Shown: piece by piece, positions 47,943-61,191 of the stretch | How positions within the stretch are numbered: position 1 is the first letter of the stretch | How the letters are laid out: every line of letters starts with the position of its first letter | DNA from: Gammaproteobacteria bacterium | Lineage (GTDB): Bacteria > Pseudomonadota > Gammaproteobacteria > SURF-13 | Assembly: GCA_016195665.1 (NCBI GenBank) | Contig: JACPZD010000022.1 | Location: forward strand, 1-64,000 | Direction: 5' to 3' | DNA length: 64,000 nt | The notes under the pieces: model-generated | What the model was told of the DNA's origin: nothing | The model's database searches: none | Seen by the model: only the letters and a program-made list of their open reading frames with translations | Program-made: the position numbers and the translations under genes

Positions 47943-49169
47943 CTATTTCGGCTCGGCCTGGTCTAACTTGAATGCCGCATGCAGGGCGCGCACCGCAAGC
48001 TCCAGATATTTTTCGTCCACCACCACGGATATCTTGATCTCTGAGGTCGAGATCATGCGGATGTTGATGCCTTCCCCGGCCAGGGTTTGAAACATCTGGC
48101 TGGCGATGCCCGCGTGGGAGCGCATGCCTACGCCCACGATAGAGACCTTGACGATGTGGTTGTCGCCCTCGACCTCGCGCGCACCCATTTGCTGGGCGGT
48201 ACGCTTGACGATCTCCAGGGCCTTGTCGTAGTCGTTGCGGTGTACGGTGAAGGTGAAATCGGTGAGACCGTCCTCGCCGACATTTTGCACGATCATGTCT
48301 ACCTCGATATTCGCCTCGGCGATGGGGCCGAGGATACGATACGCCACGCCGGGCTGATCGGGCACCCCGATCATAGTGAGCTTGGCCTCATCACGATTGA
48401 ATGCAATGCCGGAGATCAGGGCTTGTTCCATGGCGGCTTCCTCAGAGGTGATCAGGGTGCCTGCGCCTTCTTCAAAGGAAGAGAGCACGCGCAGCGGCAC
48501 GTTGTACTTGCTGGCGAATTCCACCGAGCGGATCTGCAACACCTTGGCGCCCAGGCTCGCCATCTCCAGCATCTCCTCGTAGGTGATGCGGTCCAGGCGG
48601 CGCGCCTGCGGCACCACGCGAGGGTCGGTGGTGTAGACGCCGTCCACGTCGGTGTAGATCTGGCATTCGTCCGCCTTGAGCGCCGCGGCGAGCGCGACCG
48701 CGGTGGTGTCCGAGCCGCCGCGCCCCAAAGTGGTGATGTTGCCTTCGCAGTCCACGCCCTGAAAACCGGCCACCACCACCACGCGGCCCTCGGCGAGATC
48801 CTTATGGATGCGCGCGGAGTCTATGTCCACGATGCGGGCCTTGTTGTAGGCGTTGTCGGTGAGGATATGCACCTGCGCGCCGGTGTACGAGCGCGCCTTA
48901 CAGCCGCGTTCCTCCAGCGCCATGCTGAGCAGGGCGATGGTCGCCTGTTCGCCGGTGGAGAGCAGGACATCGAGTTCACGTGCGCTGGGACGCTGAGCGA
49001 TCTCCTTGGCGAGCCGGATCAGGCGGTCCGTCTCGCCGCTCATGGCGGACACCACGACGACGACATCATCGCCTTGCTCGCGGCAGTTCATGACTTTTTC
49101 CGCAACGTGCTGGATGCGCTGCGGACTGCCGACCGAGGTGCCCCCGTATTTTTGTACGATCAATGACAT
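47943..49169 (-). CDS. lysC: Aspartate kinase LysC
   Basis: The 408-residue enzyme phosphorylates aspartate, opening Lys, Thr and Met synthesis. It has [39 protein letters not shown] in two parts, and two C-terminal ACT domains that usually give feedback control by Lys and Thr. Length matches the alpha form, and an internal start could make a beta subunit, which I cannot confirm. It lies between alaS and csrA. Confidence 0.96.
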   Translation of the reverse strand: MSLIVQKYGGTSVGSPQRIQHVAEKVMNCREQGDDVVVVVSAMSGETDRLIRLAKEIAQRPSARELDVLLSTGEQATIALLSMALEERGCKARSYTGAQVHILTDNAYNKARIVDIDSARIHKDLAEGRVVVVAGFQGVDCEGNITTLGRGGSDTTAVALAAALKADECQIYTDVDGVYTTDPRVVPQARRLDRITYEEMLEMASLGAKVLQIRSVEFASKYNVPLRVLSSFEEGAGTLITSEEAAMEQALISGIAFNRDEAKLTMIGVPDQPGVAYRILGPIAEANIEVDMIVQNVGEDGLTDFTFTVHRNDYDKALEIVKRTAQQMGAREVEGDNHIVKVSIVGVGMRSHAGIASQMFQTLAGEGINIRMISTSEIKISVVVDEKYLELAVRALHAAFKLDQAEPK

Positions 49170-49242
49170 CTTAGCGTCTTGTGAAAATGGCGCAGATTAG
49201 CACCTGATGGTGAAATAGACAAACAAAAAGTAGCTATGGAGT

Positions 49243-51826
<2,584 letters not shown>

Positions 51827-51840
<14 letters not shown>

Positions 51841-52268
51841 AGTTCTTGAGGGTCTTAAATACGGCATTGATCTGATCGGTGGTATAACCGCGCTGTTGCA
51901 GAAAGCGCATTTGCCGCGCGCGTTCCTGATAGTCCTTCGGCTCCCGTCCAAAACGCTTGCGCCAGGTCACACGCGCCTGCTCACGCCAGTGTTGGGCGTT
52001 TGGGGTTACCCACGCCTTAATCAGGTCTGCGGGTGTTCCTCGTTCGCGCAATTCGGCCTCGATGCGCAGCGGCCCAAAACCTCTATTCATACGAGATTGG
52101 ACATAGGCCTCGGCGAAGCGTTCATCGCTGAGTAGTTTGTCGGCGGCAAGCCGTTGCAGGGTCGCTTCGATGAGCGGCTCGGGAAAGCCCTTGGCAAGTA
52201 ATTTGCGCTGCAATTCGAGAGAGCTGTGCTCGCGCCGGGCAAGCAGACTTACCGAATACTGTAAAATA

Positions 52269-52279
<11 letters not shown>
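51827..52279 (-). CDS. recX: Regulatory protein RecX
   Basis: RecX binds RecA filaments and limits their activity. The 150-residue three-helix-repeat protein shows [40 protein letters not shown] and [20 protein letters not shown]. It overlaps the recA end by 11 bases and alaS start downstream, giving a tightly packed recA-recX-alaS run. Confidence 0.95.
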
Positions 52280-53300
<1,021 letters not shown>

Positions 53301-53330
53301 AGCATTACCTCACTCTGATTACTAATCTAA

Positions 53331-53470
53331 AAGGAAATCCCTGATGTGTCATGTTGAACCGCCAAGACGCCGAGAACGCCAAGATTTTTCCTTACAATTC
53401 AATCCTTTTTTCTTGGTGACCTTGGCGTCTTGGCGGTTGGCGATATATTTCTCAGAGGTGCTTCCCTGAA
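53331..53470. repeat. Intergenic repeat with AACCGCCAAGACGCC arms, copy 2 (before recA)
   Basis: This is the second copy of the 28554-28690 repeat, with the same ends (AAGGAAATCCCTGAT, GCTTCCCTGAA) and inner arms AACCGCCAAGACGCC and TTGGCGTCTTGGCGGTT. It lies 30 bases upstream of the recA start, in its promoter region. Confidence 0.92.
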
Positions 53471-53501
53471 ATTATCCCACAGATTTTTCAAACAGACAGC
53501 G

Positions 53502-54299
53502 CTATTTTTCCAGCCCCGCGGTGAGATAGGGGTGAAGGGTCTTAAGGAGGGCCTTGTAGACCCTGGGACTGCCTCCCACGATATTGCCGGTAGTCAAAAA
53601 ATCCTGTCCGCCGCCGAAGTCTCCCACCATACCGCCCGCCTCTGTGATGAGCAAGGCGCCCGCCGCCATATCCCAGGGCGCGAGGCCGATCTCCCAAAAA
53701 CCGTCCAGACGGCCCGCCGCCACATAGGCGAGATCGAGCGCCGCGGAACCGGCGCGGCGGATGCCGGCGGTGAGCAGCGTGAGTTCCTTGAACATGTGCA
53801 GATAGGCGTCCAGGTGTTCGGTTTTGCGAAAAGGGAAACCGGTGCCGAGCAGTGTGCCGTCCAATGTCTTAGCCTTGGTCACGCGGAGGCGGCGATCGTT
53901 GAGTTGCGCCCCGGCGCCCCGGCTGGCGGTGTATAACTCCTGACGCAGGGGATCGTAGACCACCGCGTGCTCAAGCTCGCCTTTATGCTGCACGGCGATG
54001 GACACGGCGAACTGCGGAAAGCCGTGCAGAAAGTTGGTGGTGCCGTCCAGCGGATCAATGATCCACTGGTAGTCGTCGCCCGCATGGGCGCCGCTCTCTT
54101 CGGCCAAAATGGCGTGGCTGGGATAGGCCTTGCGGATGACCTTGACGATATCCTGCTCGGCGAGCAGGTCCACCTCGCTCACGTAATCGTTTTTGCCCTT
54201 CAGCGAGACTCCATAGCTGTCCAGCCGTTCGGCGGCGCGCGCGATAGTGTTGCCGGCGGTGCGGGCGGCGCGTACCGCGATATTGAGCAGGGGGTGCAT
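53502..54299 (-). CDS. suhB: Inositol-1-monophosphatase SuhB
   Basis: The 265-residue Mg-dependent phosphatase has the motifs DPLDGTTNFLHGFPQFAVS and WDMAAGALLITEAGG plus EESGAHAG. SuhB in E. coli also acts in rRNA antitermination complexes with NusA. ATG at 54299 (MHPLLNIAVRAARTAGN) is canonical; the longer frame starts in the heptamer repeat. It is divergent from trmJ, as in E. coli, and upstream of recA on the same strand. Confidence 0.95.
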   Translation of the reverse strand: MHPLLNIAVRAARTAGNTIARAAERLDSYGVSLKGKNDYVSEVDLLAEQDIVKVIRKAYPSHAILAEESGAHAGDDYQWIIDPLDGTTNFLHGFPQFAVSIAVQHKGELEHAVVYDPLRQELYTASRGAGAQLNDRRLRVTKAKTLDGTLLGTGFPFRKTEHLDAYLHMFKELTLLTAGIRRAGSAALDLAYVAAGRLDGFWEIGLAPWDMAAGALLITEAGGMVGDFGGGQDFLTTGNIVGGSPRVYKALLKTLHPYLTAGLEK

Positions 54300-54305
54300 A
54301 AATTC

Positions 54306-54425
54306 AGAGAAAAGATACAAGATACAAGAGAAAAGGGGAAAAATACAGGCCGCAGACCAAATGAGGTGCTTTGCATGCGCCTTTTCCCTTTCCCCTTGTA
54401 TCTTTTCTCTTGTATCTTGTATCTG
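54306..54425. repeat. Heptamer inverted repeat, copy 5 (suhB/trmJ divergent gap)
   Basis: The left arm has GAAAAGATACAAGATACAAG, then GAAAAGGGG units; the right arm (54380-54425) has CCTTTTCCCTTTCCCC, TTGTATC, TTTTCTC, TTGTATC, TTGTATC. Each arm points its TTGTATC strand at a start codon, for suhB on the minus and trmJ on the plus strand. The trmJ GTG is inside the repeat end. Confidence 0.93.
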
Positions 54426-55162
54426 TGTCTCTCTCCAATATCCGCATCGTCCTGGTAAACACCAGCCATCCCGGCAACATCGGCGCCTGCGCGCGCGCCA
54501 TGAAGACCATGAATCTGTCCGGCCTCAACCTGGTGCAACCGAAGGTCTTCCCCAGCGCCGAAGCCACCGCGCGGGCCTCCGGTGCGGACGACGTCTTGGC
54601 TGGGGCGCAGGTCTTTGAGACGCTGGACGCGGCGCTGGCCGGCTGCGTCCTGGTGATCGGCGCCAGCGCCAGGCAGCGTACCATTGCCTGGCCGGAGCTG
54701 ACACCGCGCGAATGTGCACGGCAGGTGATCGCACAGTGCGCCCGCGCGCCCGTCGCGCTGGTGTTCGGGCGGGAACATTCCGGTCTTACCAATAGCGAGC
54801 TGGAGCGCTGCAACGCCCTGGTGCGCATCCCGAGCAACCCGGATTTCAGTTCTCTCAATATCGCCGCCGCGGTGCAAATCCTGGCCTACGAAATTATGTT
54901 GACGAGTCTGGAGCCCACCCCGCACGCAATCAGTGACACGGAGGAAGAACCCGCCACCGCAGCGGAACTGGAGTTGCTTTATGCCCACATGCAGCAGGCC
55001 TTGACGGACATCGGCTTTCTCGACCCGGCCAACCCGCGCCAGTTGATGCGCCGGTTGCGGCGCTTATTCAATCGCCCTCAACTGGACAAGATCGAGGTTA
55101 ATATCTTGCGGGGCATATTGGCTGCCGCGCAGACCCAAAACAAACTGAGGCATGAGGAATAG
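54425..55162 (+). CDS. trmJ: tRNA (cytidine/uridine-32 2'-O)-methyltransferase TrmJ
   Basis: The SPOUT methyltransferase (245 residues) has NIRIVLVNTSHPGNIGACAR, ALVFGREHSGLTNSELERC and the knot region IPSNPDFSSLNIAAAVQIL. It modifies position 32 of several tRNAs. GTG at 54425 gives VSLSNIRIVLV, the family start; the frame from 54371 begins in repeat sequence. It is followed by cysE and the isc genes, the usual order. Confidence 0.93.
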   Translation: MSLSNIRIVLVNTSHPGNIGACARAMKTMNLSGLNLVQPKVFPSAEATARASGADDVLAGAQVFETLDAALAGCVLVIGASARQRTIAWPELTPRECARQVIAQCARAPVALVFGREHSGLTNSELERCNALVRIPSNPDFSSLNIAAAVQILAYEIMLTSLEPTPHAISDTEEEPATAAELELLYAHMQQALTDIGFLDPANPRQLMRRLRRLFNRPQLDKIEVNILRGILAAAQTQNKLRHEE

Positions 55163-55199
55163 GTATTGTTGACGAAATTAGTCAGGTATATAATGCAGT

Positions 55200-55982
55200 A
55201 TGTTTGAGCGTCTGAAAGAAGACATCCGCTGCACCTTTGAACGCGACCCGGCGGCGCGCACTACCTGGGAGGTGTTGACCACTTACCCCGGGCTGCACGC
55301 GGTGCTGTGGCACCGGCTGACCCACCGTTTGTGGCGCGCGAACTGGAAGTGGCTGGCGCGCTGGCTGTCCACCGTGGCGCGCTGGTTCACCGGCGTGGAG
55401 ATTCATCCCGGCGCGACTATTGGCCGGCGCTTCTTTATAGACCACGGCATGGGTGTGGTGATCGGCGAGACCGCCGAGATCGGCGACGACTGCACGCTGT
55501 ATCACGGCGTGACCCTGGGCGGCACCACCTGGCGCAGGGGAAAACGGCATCCCACCCTGGGCAGCAATGTCGTGGTCGGCGCGGGCGCCAAGGTATTGGG
55601 TCCGATCACGGTGGGGGAGGGCGCGCGCATCGGCTCCAATGCGGTGGTGGTCAAAGACGTCCCCTCCGGCGCGACGGTGGTAGGTATCCCGGGGCATATC
55701 GTCAAGCGCGCCAGCGACGAAGAGATGCTACGGCGCAAGGATTTCGCCAAGAAAATCGGTTTCGAGGCCTACGGCGGCGCCCAGGACATGCCCGATCCGG
55801 TGGCCAACGCCATTGATACGCTGCTCGATCATGTGCACGTGATGGATAAGCAGATCGAGGCGATGAACCGGGCGCTGCGCCAGTTAGGCGCGCAGATCGA
55901 GGAGGTCAAGCTGCCGGACGTGGAAATGTCTGACATGCAAACGGATAAGGACAAGCCCCTGACCACCCCCATCGAATTGTGA
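55200..55982 (+). CDS. cysE: Serine O-acetyltransferase CysE
   Basis: CysE makes O-acetylserine for cysteine synthesis. The 260-residue protein has an N-terminal helical part ([19 protein letters not shown]), a left-handed beta-helix of hexapeptide repeats ([39 protein letters not shown]) with the catalytic His in [10 protein letters not shown], and a C-terminal helix. Placed before iscR-iscS, it could supply cysteine for Fe-S assembly, as in Azotobacter-type clusters. Confidence 0.95.
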   Translation: MFERLKEDIRCTFERDPAARTTWEVLTTYPGLHAVLWHRLTHRLWRANWKWLARWLSTVARWFTGVEIHPGATIGRRFFIDHGMGVVIGETAEIGDDCTLYHGVTLGGTTWRRGKRHPTLGSNVVVGAGAKVLGPITVGEGARIGSNAVVVKDVPSGATVVGIPGHIVKRASDEEMLRRKDFAKKIGFEAYGGAQDMPDPVANAIDTLLDHVHVMDKQIEAMNRALRQLGAQIEEVKLPDVEMSDMQTDKDKPLTTPIEL

Positions 55983-56054
55983 CGTACATGGATGTACTAA
56001 TGTCGCGAGAGGCAGGAAGCCGGGAGCGGCTAGGGCCGAATTCATTCGGCCGAA
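55980..56054. repeat. Two palindromes between cysE and iscR
   Basis: GACGTACATGGATGTACTAA then TGTCGCG and GGCAGGAAGCCGGGAGCGG (55981-56030) belongs to the family found inside pfp. GGGCCGAATTCATTCGGCC (56033-56051) belongs to the GGCCGAAT family. The first directly follows, and its first base overlaps, the cysE stop codon. Confidence 0.88.
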
Positions 56055-56078
56055 TATGTTCATGAAGGAGAGAGCACC

Positions 56079-56579
56079 ATGCGCTTAACCACCAAAGGCC
56101 GCTATGCGGTCACCGCGATGCTGGATTTGGCCATACACCAGCAGAAGAAGCCGGTCACGCTCGCCGACATCGCCCGCCGGCAAGACATCTCGCTCTCGTA
56201 TCTCGAACAGCTCTTCGCCAAGCTGCGCAAACAGGGCTTGGTGGAAAGCGCGCGCGGCCCGGGCGGCGGCTACAGATTGGGTCATCCCACGGCCGCGATC
56301 TCGGTCGCCGACGTGATCAGCGCGGTGGACGAAAAGGTGGACGCCACCCGCTGCGGCGGCAAGATGAATTGTCAGGGTGAAGAACGCTGCCTCACCCATG
56401 ATTTATGGTCCGATCTCAGCAATCAGATTCATGAGTTTTTGAATGACATCAGCCTGGCCCAGTTGATAGAACGCCGTGGTGTCCAAGAGGTTTCCGCGCG
56501 CCAAGAAGAACTCCTGCATTTTTTCCCGCGTGAACAGGCTAAACCTGCGCGGGGAAAAGAGGCCGTCACCCCCGGCTGA
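56079..56579 (+). CDS. iscR: Fe-S cluster regulator IscR
   Basis: The Rrf2-family repressor (166 residues) has a winged helix ([40 protein letters not shown]) and the cluster cysteines in [13 protein letters not shown], spaced C-x5-C-x5-C. Holo-IscR usually represses its own operon. ATG follows AAGGAGAGAGC. Its stop overlaps the iscS ATG by one base. Confidence 0.95.
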   Translation: MRLTTKGRYAVTAMLDLAIHQQKKPVTLADIARRQDISLSYLEQLFAKLRKQGLVESARGPGGGYRLGHPTAAISVADVISAVDEKVDATRCGGKMNCQGEERCLTHDLWSDLSNQIHEFLNDISLAQLIERRGVQEVSARQEELLHFFPREQAKPARGKEAVTPG

Positions 56580-57712
56580 TGCCCGCTTACCTCGACCACA
56601 ACGCCACCACCCCGCTGGCCGAGGGGGTGTTGGATGCGATGTTGCCCTATCTCAGCGATCAGTACGGCAACGCCTCCAGCGCCCACAGTCTCGGACGCGC
56701 CGCACGTGCTGCTGTGGACCGGGCGCGTAAGTACGTAGCGAAACTCGTCAACGCCAAACCGCAGCAAATCATCTTCACCGGCAGCGGCACCGAAGCCAAC
56801 AATCTCGCCATTAAGGGCATTGCAGCGCAATACAAAAAGGGGCGCATTCTAATCAGCGCGGTCGATCACGCCTCGGTACGCAGCCCCGCGCAAGCACTGG
56901 CTGAGCAAGGCTGGGACGTGGACACGCTCCCCGTTGATACACTGGGGCGAGTCACCACCGCCACGTTACAAGCACACCTTCATTCCAACACCCGGCTCGT
57001 CTCCATCATGCTGGCCAATAACGAAACCGGCATCCTGCAAGATATCGCCTCATTGAGTAGGGCCACCCACAAGACCGGAATCGTTTTCCATACCGACGCC
57101 ACCCAGGCTGCCGGCAAGATCAAGGTGGACTTTGCCGCGCTGGGCGCACAGCTCATGAGCCTCTCCGCCCACAAACTTTATGGTCCTAAGGGTGTTGGCG
57201 CATTAGTCGTAAGCGACGGCGTGGAATTACAGCCCTTGATACACGGCGGTGGCAAGACGCTGCGCGGCGGCAGCGAAAATGTCGCAGCGATTGCCGGTTT
57301 TGGCGCCGCGGCGGAGTTGGCCACCAAAGAGTTGGAACAGCGCGCTGAACACCTGCTGACCCTTCGCCGTTACCTGGAACAGCGATTACACGAAATCCCC
57401 AGCCTGGTGATCTTCGCCGAGCAGGCAGAGCGCCTGCCCAATACCGTGCTGTGCAGCATTCCAGAATTTTCCGGCGAGACCCTGATCGAAAATCTCGATC
57501 ATAAAGGGATTTGCATCTCCAGCGGTTCCGCCTGCACCAGCGGCAGCTTCCAGCCCAGCCACGTCTTGGTAGCGATGGGCGTGGAGCGCCGTCTGCAACA
57601 GAACGTGCTACGCATCAGCCTGGGGATAGGCAACAGCCGCAACGACATTGACTACCTCATCACCTCTCTTCAAGAACTCCTCACCCGCTTCAAGCCCTGG
57701 GCCGCAGCGTAA
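56579..57712 (+). CDS. Cysteine desulfurase (IscS/NifS-like)
   Basis: The PLP enzyme (377 residues) takes sulfur from cysteine for Fe-S and thio-modifications. It has YLDHNATTPL, the cofactor lysine in SLSAHKLYGPKGVGALV and the active cysteine in SSGSACTSGSFQPSHV. It is shorter than E. coli IscS (about 404) and closer to NifS-like forms, lacking the long C-terminal IscU-docking part. iscU, iscA, hscBA and fdx do not follow; the next gene is ndk. Confidence 0.92.
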   Translation: MPAYLDHNATTPLAEGVLDAMLPYLSDQYGNASSAHSLGRAARAAVDRARKYVAKLVNAKPQQIIFTGSGTEANNLAIKGIAAQYKKGRILISAVDHASVRSPAQALAEQGWDVDTLPVDTLGRVTTATLQAHLHSNTRLVSIMLANNETGILQDIASLSRATHKTGIVFHTDATQAAGKIKVDFAALGAQLMSLSAHKLYGPKGVGALVVSDGVELQPLIHGGGKTLRGGSENVAAIAGFGAAAELATKELEQRAEHLLTLRRYLEQRLHEIPSLVIFAEQAERLPNTVLCSIPEFSGETLIENLDHKGICISSGSACTSGSFQPSHVLVAMGVERRLQQNVLRISLGIGNSRNDIDYLITSLQELLTRFKPWAAA

Positions 57713-57783
57713 GATTCCCACATCCTGTTCCCTTCCCTCTGACCGATATAGCTAAGATAGCTTGCGGAGCACTCTGTCTGGCA

Positions 57784-57813
57784 TTGCCTAAACCCTCTCG
57801 GTTAGGGTAAAAT
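57784..57813 (+). promoter_or_regulatory. Possible promoter of ndk with internal dyad
   Basis: TTGCCT (57784-57789) and TAAAAT (57808-57813) are 18 bases apart. Between them ACCCT and AGGGT form a dyad that could be an operator. It lies about 70 bases upstream of ndk. Confidence 0.5.
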
Positions 57814-57884
57814 GCCTTGAATTTCAATGGATAAAATCACTTACTTATCATGACTTTTAATTTCAACCAGAGGGGAGTAGGTTA

Positions 57885-58316
57885 ATGGCGCTGGAGCGCA
57901 CCTTTTCGATAATTAAACCTGACGCCGTGGCCAAGAATGTGATTGGCGGGATTTACAGCCGTTTTGAGCAGGCGGGTTTGCGCATCATCGCCGCCAAGAT
58001 GGTGCATTTGTCCCACGCCCAGGCTGAGGGCTTTTACGCCGTGCATAAGGACCGGCCGTTTTTTAAAGACTTGGTCAATTTCATGATTACCGGGCCGGTG
58101 ATGATGCAGGTGCTGGAAGGGGAGAACGCCGTCACGCGCCATCGTGAGATCATGGGCGCGACCGATCCGCAAAAGGCGGTGCCGGGCACAATACGCGCCG
58201 ATTTCGCCAAGACCGTGGATGAAAACGCGGTGCACGGTTCCGACAGCCCGGAAACCGCCCAGGCCGAGATCGAATTCTTTTTTAAACCCAACGAGATTTG
58301 TCCGCGTACCCGGTGA
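57885..58316 (+). CDS. ndk: Nucleoside diphosphate kinase
   Basis: Ndk balances NTP pools through a phospho-histidine, here in [16 protein letters not shown]. The 143-residue protein opens [20 protein letters not shown], canonical in length and sequence. GAGGGGAG precedes the ATG. Its TGA overlaps the rlmN GTG (GTGA). Confidence 0.98.
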   Translation: MALERTFSIIKPDAVAKNVIGGIYSRFEQAGLRIIAAKMVHLSHAQAEGFYAVHKDRPFFKDLVNFMITGPVMMQVLEGENAVTRHREIMGATDPQKAVPGTIRADFAKTVDENAVHGSDSPETAQAEIEFFFKPNEICPRTR

Positions 58317-59425
58317 GCGAAGTGAACACACCACGCCAAAATCTGCTCGATCTTGACCGCCAGGGTCTTGCCGGTTATTTCACGGCGCTGGGCGAGCAGC
58401 CGTTTCGGGCCGCGCAGGTGTTGCAGTGGGTGCACCACTACGGCATGGACGATTTCGACGCCATGACCAATGTCAGCAAGGCGTTGCGCGAGCGTCTGAA
58501 GCGGTGCGCCGAGATTCGTGCGCCGGAGATCGCGCTGGATCAGCTTTCGGACGACGGCACGCGCAAGTGGTTGCTGCGTCTGGCTGACGGCAATTGCATC
58601 GAGACGGTGTTTATCCCCGACGAGGGGCGTGGCACGCTGTGCGTATCGTCCCAAGTGGGCTGTGCGCTCGATTGCTCGTTTTGCGCGACGGGCAAGCAGG
58701 GCTTTAATCGTAATCTCACGGTGGCGGAAATCATCGGTCAGGTCTGGGTCGCCAACAAGGCGCTCGGCCGAGATCCGAAAGGCGAGCGCATTATCACCAA
58801 TGTCGTCATGATGGGCATGGGCGAGCCGTTGCTGAATTTCGACAACGTGGTGAGCGCCATGAACATCATGCTGGACGACCTCGGCTATGGTCTGTCCAAG
58901 CGCCGCGTGACACTCAGCACCGCAGGCGTGGCGCCGGCCCTGGATCGCCTCAAGGCGCTGAGCCCGGTGAGCCTTGCGGTCTCGCTGCATGCCCCGAACG
59001 ATGCGCTGCGCGACGAACTGGTGCCTCTCAATAAAAAATATCCCCTCAAAGAATTACTGGATGCCTGTCGCCGCTATGTAGAGGATGAGACGCGCCGCAC
59101 CATCACCTTCGAGTATGTCATGCTGGACGGCGTCAACGACAGTCCGGAACTGGCGAGGCAATTGGTGGAGTTGCTGAAGGACATGCCCGCCAAGGTCAAC
59201 CTGATTCCCTTCAATCCGTTTCCCAACACCCGCTATCTGCGCTCGCGGCCCGAGGCGATAGCGCGCTTTCGTGACATTCTCATGCAGGCCGATTTGATCA
59301 CCCTTACCCGCAAGACCCGTGGCGATGATATTGACGCCGCCTGTGGTCAGCTCGCCGGCCGCGTGCGAGATCGCACCAAGCGCAGCCTGCGCGGTATACC
59401 CGTGCTGACGGAGGGTTTACGGTAA
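58313..59425 (+). CDS. rlmN: 23S rRNA/tRNA adenine-C2 methyltransferase RlmN
   Basis: The radical-SAM enzyme (370 residues) methylates A2503 of 23S rRNA and A37 of some tRNAs. The cluster motif is in [31 protein letters not shown] and the second catalytic cysteine in [12 protein letters not shown] follow. GTG at 58313 overlaps the ndk stop as GTGA, better than TTG at 58298. It is the second gene of the ndk-hisS run. Confidence 0.95.
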   Translation: MSEVNTPRQNLLDLDRQGLAGYFTALGEQPFRAAQVLQWVHHYGMDDFDAMTNVSKALRERLKRCAEIRAPEIALDQLSDDGTRKWLLRLADGNCIETVFIPDEGRGTLCVSSQVGCALDCSFCATGKQGFNRNLTVAEIIGQVWVANKALGRDPKGERIITNVVMMGMGEPLLNFDNVVSAMNIMLDDLGYGLSKRRVTLSTAGVAPALDRLKALSPVSLAVSLHAPNDALRDELVPLNKKYPLKELLDACRRYVEDETRRTITFEYVMLDGVNDSPELARQLVELLKDMPAKVNLIPFNPFPNTRYLRSRPEAIARFRDILMQADLITLTRKTRGDDIDAACGQLAGRVRDRTKRSLRGIPVLTEGLR

Positions 59426-60216
59426 TGATGAAGGCGGTGCTCAAGGGACTGGGCTTGGCGGCAATAGTAATCTTAAGCGCATGTGGCACACTGACCTCGT
59501 CCGACATCAAGCCCGATGTGAACGAAGGCCCTGATACCCTCGCCCAGACGAATCTCAAACTCGGCATCGGTTACCTCCAGCAAGGTCAGCGCGATCTGGC
59601 GCTCGGCAAATTACAGCGTGCGATCGAGCTCGACCCCAAGCTTGCCAAGGCCCACTCCGCCATCGCCATAATCTACGACCAGCTCGGGCAGGCCGATCTT
59701 GCGCTGCAACACGCCGAAAGGGCGGTCAGTCTCGATCCGCAGGATTCGGCGGCGCATCTTAACTACGGCACCTTTCTCTGCAAGCAGAACCAGTTGGACA
59801 AGGCCGACGCGCAGTTTCAGTTGGTGTTCCAGAATCCGCTCGATGCCTCGCCGGAGTTTGCCTACGAGAACGCGGGCGTATGCGCCATGCGCGTCCCCGA
59901 TCCCGCCAAGGCCGAGCAGTATTTCCGCAGCGCCTTGCAGTTGAATCCGAAGCTGCCGATCAGCCTTTATCAAATGGCCGTGTTGCACTATCAAACCGAA
60001 CGTTATCTCCAGGCGCGGGCCTACTTGCAACGTTATGCGGAAGTCTCCCAACATACCCCGCAGAGTCTGTGGCTGGGCATCAAGGTGGAGCGCCAACTCG
60101 GTGACAGAAATACCGCTTCCGGTTATGCCCTGCAGTTGAAATCAAACTTCCCGGACTCGGAAGAGGCGCGCCTGTTACTCGAGTCTGAAAAGGGAGCAAA
60201 ACCCAGGTCTCCATGA
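59425..60216 (+). CDS. pilF: Type IV pilus biogenesis lipoprotein PilF/PilW
   Basis: The 263-residue protein has a lipoprotein signal (LAAIVILSAC, lipobox) and about six TPR motifs (LGIGYLQQGQRDLALGKLQR, HSAIAIIYDQLGQADLALQH). PilF pilots the secretin PilQ to the outer membrane. It shares one base with rlmN and four with rodZ, the standard order here. Other pilus genes are not in the window. Confidence 0.93.
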   Translation: MMKAVLKGLGLAAIVILSACGTLTSSDIKPDVNEGPDTLAQTNLKLGIGYLQQGQRDLALGKLQRAIELDPKLAKAHSAIAIIYDQLGQADLALQHAERAVSLDPQDSAAHLNYGTFLCKQNQLDKADAQFQLVFQNPLDASPEFAYENAGVCAMRVPDPAKAEQYFRSALQLNPKLPISLYQMAVLHYQTERYLQARAYLQRYAEVSQHTPQSLWLGIKVERQLGDRNTASGYALQLKSNFPDSEEARLLLESEKGAKPRSP

Positions 60217-61160
60217 TGAGCCCCGATCAGCCCGTGGACGCGAACCTTCAAGCCGAGGCCGGGTTAGGGGCGCGGCTGCGCCTGGCGCGCGAGAAGCTGG
60301 GGCTCACTACCAGAGATGTTGCGGCGCAGATGAACCTGGACCCGCGGCATATCGAGGCCATCGAACGCGAGGATTTTAGCAGCGTCGCCGCCCCGGTCTT
60401 TGTGAGAGGTTATCTGCGTAACTACGCCCGTTTGCTGAACCTGCCTCCCGACCTCATCGTGCAACACTACGAAGGCCTTGCCGGTGTGAGCCCGCCGCCA
60501 CTCAAGGGTTTCCCGATCGGCGACGCTACCCCCGCCAGTGAGGCTGATCGCACCGTGCGCTGGATCGGCTATGCTATCGTTCTGGGCTCGGTGATTCTGG
60601 CGGTGGTGTGGTGGATGACCGAGGGCACCTTCAAATTCAAAGAGGACGACGCGGTCGCAAGCCTTGCCGCGCAGGCGTCCTTGCAGGAACCGCATCCTCT
60701 CGAAACCCGGGCCACCGCTACACAGCCGCCCACCCCGCCGCCGGCGGTTGTAGCCGAAACAGACCCTTCGACCAAACCCAGCACAGGCGCGGCGCCCGTT
60801 GACAGTGTCTCACCGGCGGCCTCCGCGGCTGCCGTGTCCCCCCCAAGCAGCACAACCGTACAACAGACGCCCGCGCAACAAGCCGCGCCGGTAGCGGCGG
60901 CGGACAGCGCCGCGCCCAAGACCCGCGCCTTAAGCCTCAGCTTCAGCGCGGACTCCTGGGTTGAGATTACCGACGGCAAAGGAAAGCGCCTGTTTTACGA
61001 CTTGGCCAAACGCGGGAGTCAGCAGAGCTTTCAAGACGTTGCCCCGCCGATACACATCCTGCTCGGCAATGCGCCCGCGGTTACCGTGGACTATAATGGC
61101 AAAAGATTCGATCACTCGCGTTATAATCGCAACAACGTGGCGCGTTTTTCACTCGAGTAG
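60213..61160 (+). CDS. rodZ: Cytoskeletal protein RodZ
   Basis: RodZ links MreB to the rod-shape complex. The 315-residue protein has a cytoplasmic HTH ([20 protein letters not shown]-type start, [20 protein letters not shown]), a membrane helix ([18 protein letters not shown], about 110-127), a Pro/Ala/Ser-rich spacer (150-235) and a periplasmic DUF4115 domain ([20 protein letters not shown]). Length is within the family range. Confidence 0.93.
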   Translation: MMSPDQPVDANLQAEAGLGARLRLAREKLGLTTRDVAAQMNLDPRHIEAIEREDFSSVAAPVFVRGYLRNYARLLNLPPDLIVQHYEGLAGVSPPPLKGFPIGDATPASEADRTVRWIGYAIVLGSVILAVVWWMTEGTFKFKEDDAVASLAAQASLQEPHPLETRATATQPPTPPPAVVAETDPSTKPSTGAAPVDSVSPAASAAAVSPPSSTTVQQTPAQQAAPVAAADSAAPKTRALSLSFSADSWVEITDGKGKRLFYDLAKRGSQQSFQDVAPPIHILLGNAPAVTVDYNGKRFDHSRYNRNNVARFSLE

Positions 61161-61182
61161 GGTCGAATTTATTCGGCCAGAA
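61161..61182. repeat. Degenerate GGCCGAAT palindrome between rodZ and ispG
   Basis: GGGTCGAATTTATTCGGCC is a variant of the GGGCCGAAT/ATTCGGCCC repeat and fills most of the 31-base gap, just after the rodZ stop. Confidence 0.65.
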
Positions 61183-61191
61183 CGTAAATTG

